From Pseudomonas sp. NC02 (GTDB lineage: Bacteria; Pseudomonadota; Gammaproteobacteria; Pseudomonadales; Pseudomonadaceae): a stretch of 64,000 nucleotides of DNA. Below the pieces are notes generated by a model. The model saw only the letters and a list, made by a program, of their open reading frames with translations, searched no databases and had not been told where the DNA came from. A program made the position numbers and the translations under genes. The DNA lies in contig NZ_CP025624.1 in assembly GCF_002874965.1 (NCBI RefSeq), forward strand, positions 1,550,001 through 1,614,000, in the 5' to 3' direction. This document shows, piece after piece, positions 1 to 7,124 of this stretch (its first letter is position 1; every line of letters starts with the position of its first letter).

Positions 1-304
1 CAAGGGTGTCGTGGCGTCCGCAGGTGTCGTCGACGATGGTCAGCATTGGCTGGCCGAGGTTGGAATACAGCACGCTGCCGGTGCTCAGGTACACGCTGTT
101 TTGCCGACGCAGGGTGCGCTGCACGTCGTAGCGTTCCCTGGGGTTTTTCAGGCTGTAGAACAGCGTGTCGACCGCCTGGTTGCCCTCAAGGTCGAGGATG
201 CGCAGGGTCTGGCCGGCTTTGACTTCCATCAGCCAGGGTTCGCCGGCGGGAATGGTCGCGCGGTACACGGCCGCGTCCGGTTGTTTGGCGAGTGCGATAG
301 ACAT
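1..304 (-). CDS. Carboxyguanidine deiminase subunit, DUF1989 (urea carboxylase-associated protein 2), C-terminus off the window
   Basis: Only the first 101 codons are inside the window; the gene continues past the left edge. The N-terminus (MSIALAKQPDAAVYRATIPA) and the segment ending DDTCGRHD are typical of DUF1989 proteins, where the Cys of the TCG motif is a metal ligand. In guanidine-degrading bacteria the two DUF1989 paralogues form the carboxyguanidine deiminase CgdAB, which converts carboxyguanidine to allophanate. They were formerly called urea carboxylase-associated proteins. The gene follows the other DUF1989 gene by 9 bp in the same operon. The next genes, outside the window, are expected to be guanidine carboxylase and allophanate hydrolase. 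Family assignment is solid; which Cgd subunit this is was not determined. Confidence 0.85.
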   Translation of the reverse strand, partial: MSIALAKQPDAAVYRATIPAGEPWLMEVKAGQTLRILDLEGNQAVDTLFYSLKNPRERYDVQRTLRRQNSVYLSTGSVLYSNLGQPMLTIVDDTCGRHDTL

Positions 305-313
305 GGCAGGTCC

Positions 314-1039
314 TCAGGCGAACAGACGGTCGGTGTTGATAAAGCCGCGCTCGTTTTCCGGGCGCGAGGTTCGGCAGTGTTCGGCGACGCTTGGGTCGGC
401 GTTCATCCAGCTGAGTTTCAGCGGCTGCGGCGCGTACTCGGGGTTGGGGTCCATGGGATGTTGCAGCGCGGTGAGCACCACCAGTGTGTCCATCGGTGCG
501 TAGAGTTCGATGTAGTCGCCGGCCTTGGAGTGACCGGGGACAAAGTGCAGGCTGCCAGCTTCATCTACCGTGACTTTGCTGAACAGGTTGAGGGTCATCA
601 GCAGGTCGGACAGCCCCAGGCCCCACTTGCCCAGTTCCACCAGCAGGTTGTCGGTGCCGTTGCGGTAGAAGCCGTTGCGCAGCTCTTGATAGCGGCCTTT
701 GCCGTATTTTTCCGCGACCTCGGAGGCGCATGACACGCCGCCGATACTGTCACTCCAGCCGCAGGTGTCGGCGGTGATGGCAGCCAGCACGCGGCCCATG
801 TCCGAGTACAGGCAATGGCCGTTGGTGAGCTTGGCGGTGTGTTGGCATTTGAGGCTGTCGGGCAGGTTCAGGCGCTCGGTTTTTTCATTGGCATTGAGCA
901 GGGTCAGGCTGACGTTGGCGCCGCCGCGAATGTCGGTGAGGCGCAGCAGTTGGCCGCGCTTGAGCACAAAGGAACGGTGGCCGCCGCCGGGGAGCATTTC
1001 CTCGGCGAAAGGTGGGAACAATTGAGTTGAGTCGGTCAT
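314..1039 (-). CDS. Carboxyguanidine deiminase subunit, DUF1989 (urea carboxylase-associated protein 1)
   Basis: A 241-residue cytoplasmic DUF1989 protein. The ATG at 1039 is chosen because it overlaps the stop of the upstream ATPase gene by 4 bp (ATGA) and gives the N-terminus MTDSTQLFPPFAEEMLPGGG. A much longer frame upstream is only an overlap with the ATPase gene. The motif DTCGWSDSIGGVSC carries the paired cysteines expected to hold the metal. With its neighbour (1-304) it should form the heteromeric deiminase that turns carboxyguanidine into allophanate. Its position between an ABC importer and the second subunit, behind a guanidine riboswitch, supports guanidine rather than urea as the substrate. 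Confidence 0.9.
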   Translation of the reverse strand: MTDSTQLFPPFAEEMLPGGGHRSFVLKRGQLLRLTDIRGGANVSLTLLNANEKTERLNLPDSLKCQHTAKLTNGHCLYSDMGRVLAAITADTCGWSDSIGGVSCASEVAEKYGKGRYQELRNGFYRNGTDNLLVELGKWGLGLSDLLMTLNLFSKVTVDEAGSLHFVPGHSKAGDYIELYAPMDTLVVLTALQHPMDPNPEYAPQPLKLSWMNADPSVAEHCRTSRPENERGFINTDRLFA

Positions 1040-1800
1040 TTGGAAGTGGCTCCAAGTTCGGCGGCGATCGCCTTGCGGCGCTCGCTGTTCAAAGGGATGT
1101 CGTAGGTGATGCGGGCGCCGTAGGCGCCGGGGGCGTGTGGGTCGAGGCGCACCTTGTCGAATACCAGCAAGCGGGTGCCGAGGCTGAAGCCTTCGCTGAG
1201 GTCGTGGGTGACCATGAACACCGTCAGCCTGGTTTCGCGCCACAGCTCCAGCAACAGCAGGTGCATGTCTTTGCGAATGCCCGGGTCGAGGGCGCCGAAG
1301 GGTTCGTCCAGCAGCAACACGCGGGGCTTCATGATCAGCGCCTGGGCGATGGCCAGCCGCTGCTGCATACCGCCGGAAAGCTGCGCCGGGTACTTGTCCA
1401 GGGCATGGCCCAAACCGACTTTATGCAGCAGCGCCGCGGCCTGTTCCCTGGCCTGTTTTTTCGCGCTGCCGAACAGGCGGCCGAGCAACGCTGAACGCGG
1501 CAACTCAAGGCCCAGCGCAACGTTGTCCAGCACCGTCAGATGCGGGAACACCGAGTAGCGCTGGAACACCACGCCACGGCTGGCATCGGGTTCGGCGGCG
1601 AGCGGTTTACCGTCCAGCAGGATCTCGCCATGGCTGGCGGTTTCCTGCCCCAGCAGCAGGCGCAGGAAGGTCGATTTGCCGCAACCGGAGGTGCCGACCA
1701 GGGTGCAGAATTCGCCTTCGGCCACGTGCAGGTTCAGGCGCTCCAATACCACCTGGTCGCCATAGCGCTGCCACACATTGTTGACGCTGATAAAACTCAT
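1036..1800 (-). CDS. ABC transporter ATPase of the guanidine/urea-carboxylase operon
   Basis: A 254-residue ATP-binding subunit. Walker A GTSGCGKST (about residues 36-44), signature LSGGM, Walker B VLLLDEP, D-loop GALD and switch His in VTHD are all present, so it should be active. The sequence is of the nitrate/taurine/sulfonate importer class. It overlaps the permease gene upstream (ATGA at 1797-1800) and the DUF1989 gene downstream (ATGA), which indicates translational coupling. It powers uptake of the substrate bound by the 2625-3692 protein. Substrate identity (guanidine) is inferred from the riboswitch and the deiminase genes. Confidence 0.9.
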   Translation of the reverse strand: MSFISVNNVWQRYGDQVVLERLNLHVAEGEFCTLVGTSGCGKSTFLRLLLGQETASHGEILLDGKPLAAEPDASRGVVFQRYSVFPHLTVLDNVALGLELPRSALLGRLFGSAKKQAREQAAALLHKVGLGHALDKYPAQLSGGMQQRLAIAQALIMKPRVLLLDEPFGALDPGIRKDMHLLLLELWRETRLTVFMVTHDLSEGFSLGTRLLVFDKVRLDPHAPGAYGARITYDIPLNSERRKAIAAELGATSK

Positions 1801-2612
1801 GCCCGCGCTCCTTCGTACCAGGGGAACGCGCGCCGGGTCAGGGCCTTGAGGCCCCAGTCCATCAGCCAGGCCAGCAGGGTGATCCACACCACGTAGGGCA
1901 GGATCACGTCCATCGCCAGGTAGCGGCGCACCAGGAAGATCCGGTAACCCAAACCGTCGGTGGAGGCGATGGCTTCGGCTGCAATCAGGAACAGCCACGC
2001 CGAGCCGAGCATCAAGCGCAGGGAGATCAGCAAACGTGGCAGCAATTGCGGCAGCACCACCCGCAGCATCAGGGTCCAGGTGGAGGCGCCGAGGGTCTGC
2101 GCCTTCACCAGCAACTCCACGGGAATTTCCCGTGCCCGCTGTTCCAGGTCCCGCGCCAGGGCCGGGGTGATACCGATCACGATCAGCATCACTTTCGACA
2201 ATTCCCCCAGCCCGAACACGATGAACAGGATCGGCAGGATCGCCAGCGGCGGCACCATCGACAGCACCGTCAGCAAGGGGGACAACGGTGCGCCAAACAG
2301 CGGCAAGGTGCCGGCTGCAATGCCCAGGCACAGGCCGGCGAGGGCGCTGATGCCCAGGCCGATCGCCAGGCGGCGCAGGCTTGAGGCGCTGTCTTGCCAC
2401 AGCACGTATTCACCGGTGCGAGTGTCGGCGCTGAAGGCCAGGCGTTTCACTGCGTCGCCCATTTGTGCGGCGCTGGGCAGCAGCTTGTCGTTGGGGTTGT
2501 CTGCCAGGCGCTCGGCCGAGCCCACGAAGTAGGCGAACAGCAGCAGGGCGAAGGGCAGCAGCACCAACAGCAGGCGACTGGAGCGTTCCGGGTGACGGTT
2601 GATCAGGCGCAT
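1797..2612 (-). CDS. ABC transporter permease of the guanidine/urea-carboxylase operon
   Basis: A 271-residue inner-membrane protein with about six hydrophobic segments. The EAA-type coupling loop is seen around ARDLEQRAREIPVELLVKAQ and LGASTWTLMLRVVLPQLLP, as in NrtB/SsuC-type permeases. The start at 2612 lies 12 bp downstream of the binding-protein stop, and the end overlaps the ATPase start by 4 bp. It forms the translocation channel for the compound delivered by the periplasmic protein. Conserved partner order (binding protein, permease, ATPase, two DUF1989 genes) is the usual arrangement in guanidine-carboxylase operons. Confidence 0.9.
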   Translation of the reverse strand: MRLINRHPERSSRLLLVLLPFALLLFAYFVGSAERLADNPNDKLLPSAAQMGDAVKRLAFSADTRTGEYVLWQDSASSLRRLAIGLGISALAGLCLGIAAGTLPLFGAPLSPLLTVLSMVPPLAILPILFIVFGLGELSKVMLIVIGITPALARDLEQRAREIPVELLVKAQTLGASTWTLMLRVVLPQLLPRLLISLRLMLGSAWLFLIAAEAIASTDGLGYRIFLVRRYLAMDVILPYVVWITLLAWLMDWGLKALTRRAFPWYEGARA

Positions 2613-2624
2613 GGCCGCGTCCTC

Positions 2625-3692
2625 TTACAGCGTGCCGTCGGCGGCCATCTGTACGTAGCTGGGGTCGAAATGCAGCTTGAGGTTGGCGGTGTCGCCGCGG
2701 GTCACGCCATTGGCGAAGCTCATGCCCACGGCGTTGGTGTCCTTGGCACCTTCACCCAGCAGGCCGTGTTTAAACGAGAACTCGGCGACTTTGCCCATGG
2801 TGGCGGGCAACTGCGCGCTGGTGGCGAAGGCCAGGGCTTCCTTGGGCGTGGCGAACAGCTTGGTGGTGTCCAGTTGCGACTGGAAGCCCTTGAGGTCGGT
2901 GCCGGAGGCCTTGGCCATGTGTTCCAGGGCGTCGGTGCTGGCGGCGTTTTTCGCGTTCATCAGCGCCACCACTTCAAACCAGGCGCCGGTCAACGCTTTG
3001 CCCAGCTTGGGGTTGTCCTTGAGGGTCTGGGTGTTGACCACCATCATGTCCATGATTTCGCCGGGCACTTTGCTGGAGTCGAACACTTCGGTGACGCCGG
3101 GCTTGGCCTTGATCTCCGAGAGCATCGGGTTCCAGGTGGTGACGGCCTTGACCTGGTCGGTGTTGAAGGCGGCGGCGATGTCGGCGTCGGAGGTGTTGAC
3201 CACTTTCAGGTCTTTTTCGCTGAGGTTGGCCGACTCCAGGGCGCGGGCCAGCAGGTAGTGGGACACGGAAAGTTCCACCAGGTTGACGTTCATGCCCTTG
3301 AGGTCGGCGACGGTCTTGCCTTCACCTTTGATGACCACGCCATCGTTGCCATTGGAGAAGTCGCTGACCACCAGCGCGGTGCTGTCCACGCCGCCGGCGG
3401 CGGGAATGGTCAGGGCGTCCATGTTGGTCATGGTGCAGCCGTCGAACTGGCCGGCGGTGTACTGGTTGATGGATTCGACGTAGTCATTGAGCTGCACCAT
3501 GTCGATCTTGATGCCGTACTTCTTGGCCCACTTGTCGAGGATGCCTTGGCTGCCGGCGTATTCCCACGGCATCCAGCCGGCATAGATCGTCCAACACACG
3601 CTGAAATGGTCTTTGGGGGCGGCTTGGGCGGAAAAACTCACCACGGCGGCGAAGGCGGCGGCGAGCAGGGCGGGTAAACGTATCGAGGGCAT
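2625..3692 (-). CDS. Periplasmic substrate-binding protein of the guanidine/urea-carboxylase ABC transporter
   Basis: A 355-residue protein with a clear Sec signal peptide (MPSIRLPALLAAAFAAVVSF then SAQA, cleavage near residue 24) and a NrtA/SsuA-like fold suggested by VCWTIYAGWMPWEY at the mature N-terminus. The length and motif fit the urea-carboxylase-associated binding protein family. It is the first gene of the operon. A GGAG ribosome-binding site lies about 8 bases before the ATG, at the end of a leader that carries a guanidine-I riboswitch. The ligand is probably guanidine or a close analogue; this is inferred from the leader and the downstream deiminases. Confidence 0.9.
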   Translation of the reverse strand: MPSIRLPALLAAAFAAVVSFSAQAAPKDHFSVCWTIYAGWMPWEYAGSQGILDKWAKKYGIKIDMVQLNDYVESINQYTAGQFDGCTMTNMDALTIPAAGGVDSTALVVSDFSNGNDGVVIKGEGKTVADLKGMNVNLVELSVSHYLLARALESANLSEKDLKVVNTSDADIAAAFNTDQVKAVTTWNPMLSEIKAKPGVTEVFDSSKVPGEIMDMMVVNTQTLKDNPKLGKALTGAWFEVVALMNAKNAASTDALEHMAKASGTDLKGFQSQLDTTKLFATPKEALAFATSAQLPATMGKVAEFSFKHGLLGEGAKDTNAVGMSFANGVTRGDTANLKLHFDPSYVQMAADGTL

Positions 3693-3744
3693 GGATGCTT
3701 CTCCAGTTGATCAAGGGCGAGCAGGAGCAACGCGGCACCGTGAA

Positions 3745-3850
3745 CGGTGGCTTGTCTCCCGGGCTTTTATCCCGCCGTGTAACCTCAACTGGAGGTCGCC
3801 GACTCTCGGACCAGCCACTCGCCTTAGCGAGCCGGAACCCTAGTCAGCCA
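3745..3850 (-). promoter_or_regulatory. Guanidine-I (ykkC) riboswitch
   Basis: Read on the minus strand, the leader contains the hallmark conserved blocks of the ykkC/guanidine-I aptamer in the right order: CTAGGGTTCCGG (3832-3843), GGTCCGAGAG (3803-3812), and ACACGGCGGGATAAAAGCCC followed by GGGAGA (3755-3780). The stem between the first two blocks (GGCTCGC TAAG GCGAG) also pairs. The aptamer ends about 55 bases before the ATG at 3692. No U-rich intrinsic terminator is visible after it. A CACCG-TTCA-CGGTG hairpin lies between aptamer and ribosome-binding site. The family binds free guanidinium and switches on guanidine export or degradation genes. Confidence 0.93.
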
Positions 3851-3902
3851 TTGCAAATTGTGGTGCCGCGAACCTGTGATGACTCCTGCACGGGAGAGGT
3901 AA

Positions 3903-3918
3903 AGCGAGAGTCGTGCCA
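3903..3918 (-). promoter_or_regulatory. Predicted sigma-54 (-24/-12) promoter for the guanidine operon
   Basis: On the minus strand TGGCACG-N4-TCGC gives GG and GC separated by exactly 10 bases, one mismatch from the TGGCACG-N4-TTGC consensus. It sits about 55 bases upstream of the riboswitch, so transcription would start near 3890 and include the aptamer. Sigma-54 control fits a nitrogen-scavenging operon. Upstream (3919-4156) no gene was seen. Half-site-like GCACCA/TGGTGC words occur near 3990 and 4052, but no convincing NtrC dyad was found. Confidence 0.6.
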
Positions 3919-4156
3919 AGTGGCACGGGTGCAGTAATGGCGTGGGTTGGCGCGAGGAGGGGGGCGCAACGTGCGGTGAATATGCGTCGTGGTGGTGCGG
4001 GATTGCACTGCAATGAGGCGACCGGCAGATGTATCAATCTATGTCTAAATCGCACCAGATTCCGTTTTTGATGTCAGATATTTCGTCAGGCAGTGAAAGC
4101 TGTTTGCCGCCCCCCAGCGTCGCTGGGTGTGCTCTTCCGCGGTCCAGGAGGCCGCC

Positions 4157-4513
4157 ATGTATCGTCGACTGCTTCTCATCGCTTTGCTCGGCTTGACCCT
4201 TTCTGCGTGCGCGCCTTATTACGGTGGCGGCCAGGCCTACTACGGTTCCGAGGTCTACACGGCGCCCGCGCCGGCGTATTACTACGGCGGCGGCCCGTAT
4301 TACCATTACCGCCAGGGTTACTACCCGCCACCGCAGCGTTATTACCCGTCGCCGCGTTATTACCAGCCGGCGCCTCGCTATTATCCTGCGGGGCCGCGCG
4401 CGGGTTATCGGCCTTACCCAAACCAGGGTTGGGGCAACAGTCACTGGGGTAATGGTGGCGGGCATGGCCAGGGTGGTGGTCAGGGTGGAGGCCGTGGCGG
4501 CGGTCATCGCTGA
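4157..4513 (+). CDS. Tyr/Gly/Pro-rich lipoprotein, unknown function
   Basis: A 118-residue protein. The ATG at 4157 is preferred because AGGAG lies 6 bases upstream and it starts a compact lipoprotein signal (MYRRLLLIALLGLTLSAC) with lipobox LSAC and lipidated Cys18. The mature part is low complexity: many YY pairs, repeated RYY and PRYY words, then a Gly/His-rich tail (GGGHGQGGGQGGGRGGGHR). Such proteins are usually envelope-exposed, but no domain is recognised. It stands alone on the plus strand between a divergent operon and a terminator. A longer frame starting upstream lacks a ribosome-binding site and would hide the signal peptide. Confidence 0.75.
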   Translation: MYRRLLLIALLGLTLSACAPYYGGGQAYYGSEVYTAPAPAYYYGGGPYYHYRQGYYPPPQRYYPSPRYYQPAPRYYPAGPRAGYRPYPNQGWGNSHWGNGGGHGQGGGQGGGRGGGHR

Positions 4514-4527
4514 TAGGAATAATTGGA

Positions 4528-4555
4528 AAAACGGCGCTCAGGCGCCGTTTTGTTT
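4528..4555 (+). terminator. Rho-independent terminator after the Tyr-rich lipoprotein
   Basis: Inverted repeat AAAACGGCGC-TCAG-GCGCCGTTTT followed by TGTTT, starting 14 bases after the stop codon at 4513. The GC-rich 7-bp core and T-rich tail are typical. Confidence 0.85.
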
Positions 4556-4672
4556 ACCGTTGGTCGGCACTGTCATATTTGACAGCTATCCTGTGGGTTA
4601 CGCCTGTAGTTAATTGGGAGCAGTCGCCTGTTAGGCGTATCGCTTCCAGCATCGACTGATGGAACCCATGAC

Positions 4673-5122
4673 ATGAACGTCAGCCCGCTCTACCTGTTAT
4701 TTTTTGCTTTTCTTGGCGTCAGTACGTTGGCAGCAGCGCAATCCTGTCCTTACCCGAGTGCTGTACGCTACGTTGACGGTCACTTTCAGGGAACTGACAG
4801 CGACTCGCCATGGATAAGCCAGGCAATGAGCGGCCGGGAATTCGTGGAAACCTTTGTCGGCGCGCTTTTTACTCCAAGCGAGCAGGACGAGCGCAAGCAT
4901 GGCTATCTGGAAAAGTGCATTTATAAAACCCTGAGGGGCAAGACAGTCACCCTGAGGTACGGCACGGCTCAAGCCGGGGGGGCGATGTCGCTGGCAGATA
5001 CCACGCATTGGGTACCGGGCACCGATGCTTTCGGGCAACAGATTTTCCAGTGCGACGACCACCAACCCGATAATTGTGCCTTCACGTTCGAGGGCAAAAA
5101 AGCGCCGGCGGACGCTCAATAG
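4673..5122 (+). CDS. Secreted hypothetical protein (DUF3757-like)
   Basis: A 149-residue protein with a Sec signal peptide (hydrophobic MNVSPLYLLFFAFLGVSTLA, probable cleavage after AAAQ). The mature protein begins SCPYPSAVRYVDGHFQGTDS and has four cysteines, suggesting disulfides in the periplasm or outside. The start CPxPSxxRYVDG resembles the DUF3757 family as I remember it; this is not certain. The gene has no same-strand partner. Its last 7 bases overlap the end of the convergent acyl-CoA hydrolase gene. No function can be assigned. Confidence 0.7.
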   Translation: MNVSPLYLLFFAFLGVSTLAAAQSCPYPSAVRYVDGHFQGTDSDSPWISQAMSGREFVETFVGALFTPSEQDERKHGYLEKCIYKTLRGKTVTLRYGTAQAGGAMSLADTTHWVPGTDAFGQQIFQCDDHQPDNCAFTFEGKKAPADAQ

Positions 5123-6231
5123 TCAGACAGGTCCGCCAGCGGATGCCGCCCTTCCCAGACCTTGTGGAAGTGCGCCTGCACCACGGCCTCGGGGATCAAG
5201 TTGATGTCCGGCCAGTGCCAGTGTGGCTGCTGGTCCTTGTCGATCAACCGCGCCCGCACACCTTCGCTGAATTCCGGGTGACGGCAGCAGTTCAGGCTCA
5301 AGGTGTATTCCATCTGGAACACCTGGGCCAGGGACAGGTGCCGCGCGCGCTGGATCTGTTCCCACACCAGGTGCGCGGTCAGCGGGCAGCCTTCGTTCAG
5401 GGTCTTGCCTGCGCGGCGGAGCAGCGGGTCGGTGTGATCGCGTAACTGGCTCAAGGCTCGCCACGCACAGCGCACATCCCCCACGTCCAGCCACTCGTCG
5501 ATCTGCCCACGGCGCGGCAGCCATTGGGCTTCGGGCAACTGGCCGGCGGCTTCCTGGGCCAGGGCCTTGAGCAGGCTGTTGAGCTGCATGTCGGTCTGTT
5601 CCTGCCAGTTCAGTTGCAGCAGGCCTTCAAGCAGTTCGTCTTGTTGTTCATCCAGCAGGAAACGGTCAGCCAGGCCCAGGTCCAGGGCGTCGCGGCCATT
5701 CATATGGGCGCCGGTCAGGCCGAGGAACAACCCCAACTTGCCGGGCAGGCGAGACAGGAACCAACTGGCGCCCACGTCCGGGTACAGGCCGATGCTGATT
5801 TCCGGCATGGCCAGGCGGCTGCTCGGAGTGACGATGCGCACGGCGGCGCTTTGCAGCAAGCCCATGCCACCGCCCAGCACATAGCCGTGGCCCCAGCAGA
5901 TCAGCGGTTTGGGATAGGTGTGCAGGCGGTAGTCGAGGCGGTACTCCGCGGCGAAAAATTGCGCGGCCAGCGCCGGTACTTCGCCGGGATGTTCACGGCA
6001 GGCCTGGGCCAGGCTGCGCACTTCGCCACCGGCGCAAAAAGCCTTGGGGCCATTGCCGCGCAGCAGCACGCAGACGATTTGCGGGTCTTTGGCCCAGGCG
6101 TCCAGGCGTTCGCTCAGGGCCAGGATCATCGGCAACGACAAGGCATTGAGGGATTTTTCCGCGTCCAGGCTGGCGATGCCAACGCGGGCGCCGCCGGTGC
6201 CAATCAGCTCTTCGAAGTGCAGGTTCATCAT
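5116..6231 (-). CDS. 3-hydroxyisobutyryl-CoA hydrolase-like enoyl-CoA hydratase/isomerase family protein
   Basis: A 371-residue crotonase-fold protein with the long C-terminal extension of the HIBCH group. The oxyanion-hole segments FCAGGEVRSL (about 65-74) and GHGYVLGGGMG (113-123) are present. The motif MPEISIGLYPDVGASWFLSR (from residue 141) supplies Glu143 and Asp151, the pair used by 3-hydroxyisobutyryl-CoA hydrolases in valine breakdown. Two adjacent ATGs (6231 and 6228) are possible starts. It is a single-gene unit, divergent from ung. It could act on another short acyl-CoA; the hydrolase call is from the catalytic pair and length. Confidence 0.82.
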   Translation of the reverse strand: MMNLHFEELIGTGGARVGIASLDAEKSLNALSLPMILALSERLDAWAKDPQIVCVLLRGNGPKAFCAGGEVRSLAQACREHPGEVPALAAQFFAAEYRLDYRLHTYPKPLICWGHGYVLGGGMGLLQSAAVRIVTPSSRLAMPEISIGLYPDVGASWFLSRLPGKLGLFLGLTGAHMNGRDALDLGLADRFLLDEQQDELLEGLLQLNWQEQTDMQLNSLLKALAQEAAGQLPEAQWLPRRGQIDEWLDVGDVRCAWRALSQLRDHTDPLLRRAGKTLNEGCPLTAHLVWEQIQRARHLSLAQVFQMEYTLSLNCCRHPEFSEGVRARLIDKDQQPHWHWPDINLIPEAVVQAHFHKVWEGRHPLADLSDY

Positions 6232-6363
6232 GACCTCAATCGAGAAAGTGAAGGTTCAGTATGATCGCTTCGCAGGAAAGTGCGGTATCTGCGTCAGATC
6301 AATTGACAAGCAAGGTCGGCTTTCCTAGGGTTCGCCTCATTCTTTTGACTAGACAGCGTAACC

Positions 6364-7056
6364 ATGACCACCGACGACCGTATCAAACTCGAACCCAGCT
6401 GGAAACACGCCCTGCGTGACGAGTTCGACCAGCCGTACATGGCCCAGTTGCGGGAATTCCTGCGCCAGGAGCACGCGGCAGGCAAGGAGATCTATCCACC
6501 CGGCCCGATGATCTTCAACGCACTCAACTCAACGCCCCTGGACAAGGTCAAGGTGGTGATCCTCGGCCAGGACCCGTATCACGGCCCGGGCCAGGCCCAC
6601 GGCTTGTGCTTCTCGGTGCAACCGGGCGTGCCGGCACCGCCGTCGCTGGTCAATATCTACAAAGAACTCAAGCGTGACCTGAACATCGACATTCCCAACC
6701 ACGGCTACCTGCAAAGCTGGGCCGACCAGGGCGTGCTGATGATCAACACCACCATGACCGTGGAGCGCGCGAATGCCAACGCCCATGCGGGCAAGGGCTG
6801 GCAGTTCTTTACCGATCGGATTATTGAAGTGGTGAGCGAGCATCAGCCGCACCTGGTGTTCTTGCTGTGGGGCGCCCATGCGCAGGGCAAGCAGAAGCTG
6901 ATCGACGCCACCAAGCACCTGGTGCTGACGTCGGTGCATCCGTCGCCGTTGTCGGCCTATAGAGGGTTTATTGGCTGCGGGCATTTCAGCCGCACCAACA
7001 AGTTTCTTGAGCAGAATGGCGAGACGCCGATCGAGTGGCGATTGCCGCCGGTTTGA
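6364..7056 (+). CDS. ung: Uracil-DNA glycosylase
   Basis: A 230-residue family-1 UDG that removes uracil from DNA and starts base-excision repair. The water-activating motif GQDPYHG is at residues 68-74 (catalytic Asp70), the uracil-binding Asn is in [10 protein letters not shown], and the DNA-intercalation loop [10 protein letters not shown] starts at residue 191-192. Length and motifs match the family. It is monocistronic; a small REP-like hairpin follows at 7068-7105. Confidence 0.97.
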   Translation: MTTDDRIKLEPSWKHALRDEFDQPYMAQLREFLRQEHAAGKEIYPPGPMIFNALNSTPLDKVKVVILGQDPYHGPGQAHGLCFSVQPGVPAPPSLVNIYKELKRDLNIDIPNHGYLQSWADQGVLMINTTMTVERANANAHAGKGWQFFTDRIIEVVSEHQPHLVFLLWGAHAQGKQKLIDATKHLVLTSVHPSPLSAYRGFIGCGHFSRTNKFLEQNGETPIEWRLPPV

Positions 7057-7067
7057 CATAGCTCCAA

Positions 7068-7105
7068 TGTAGGAGCTGTCTCGCTAAAGCTCGACAGCTC
7101 CCACA
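7068..7105. repeat. REP-like hairpin downstream of ung
   Basis: TGTAGGAGCTGTC (7068-7080) faces GACAGCTCCCACA (7093-7105) around a 12-base loop, a near-perfect 13-bp arm with one mismatch. The GTAGGAGCTG arm is the same kind as in the larger REPINs at 40.6 and 61.1 kb. It may also act as a weak transcription barrier between the convergent ung and AbrB-like genes. Confidence 0.7.
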
Positions 7106-7124
7106 ATTGAACGTCTCTTGGGCT

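Noticed and set aside
3960..4080. NtrC-type dyad upstream of the sigma-54 promoter
   Set aside because: Only isolated GCACCA/TGGTGC words are visible; spacing and symmetry do not form a convincing site.
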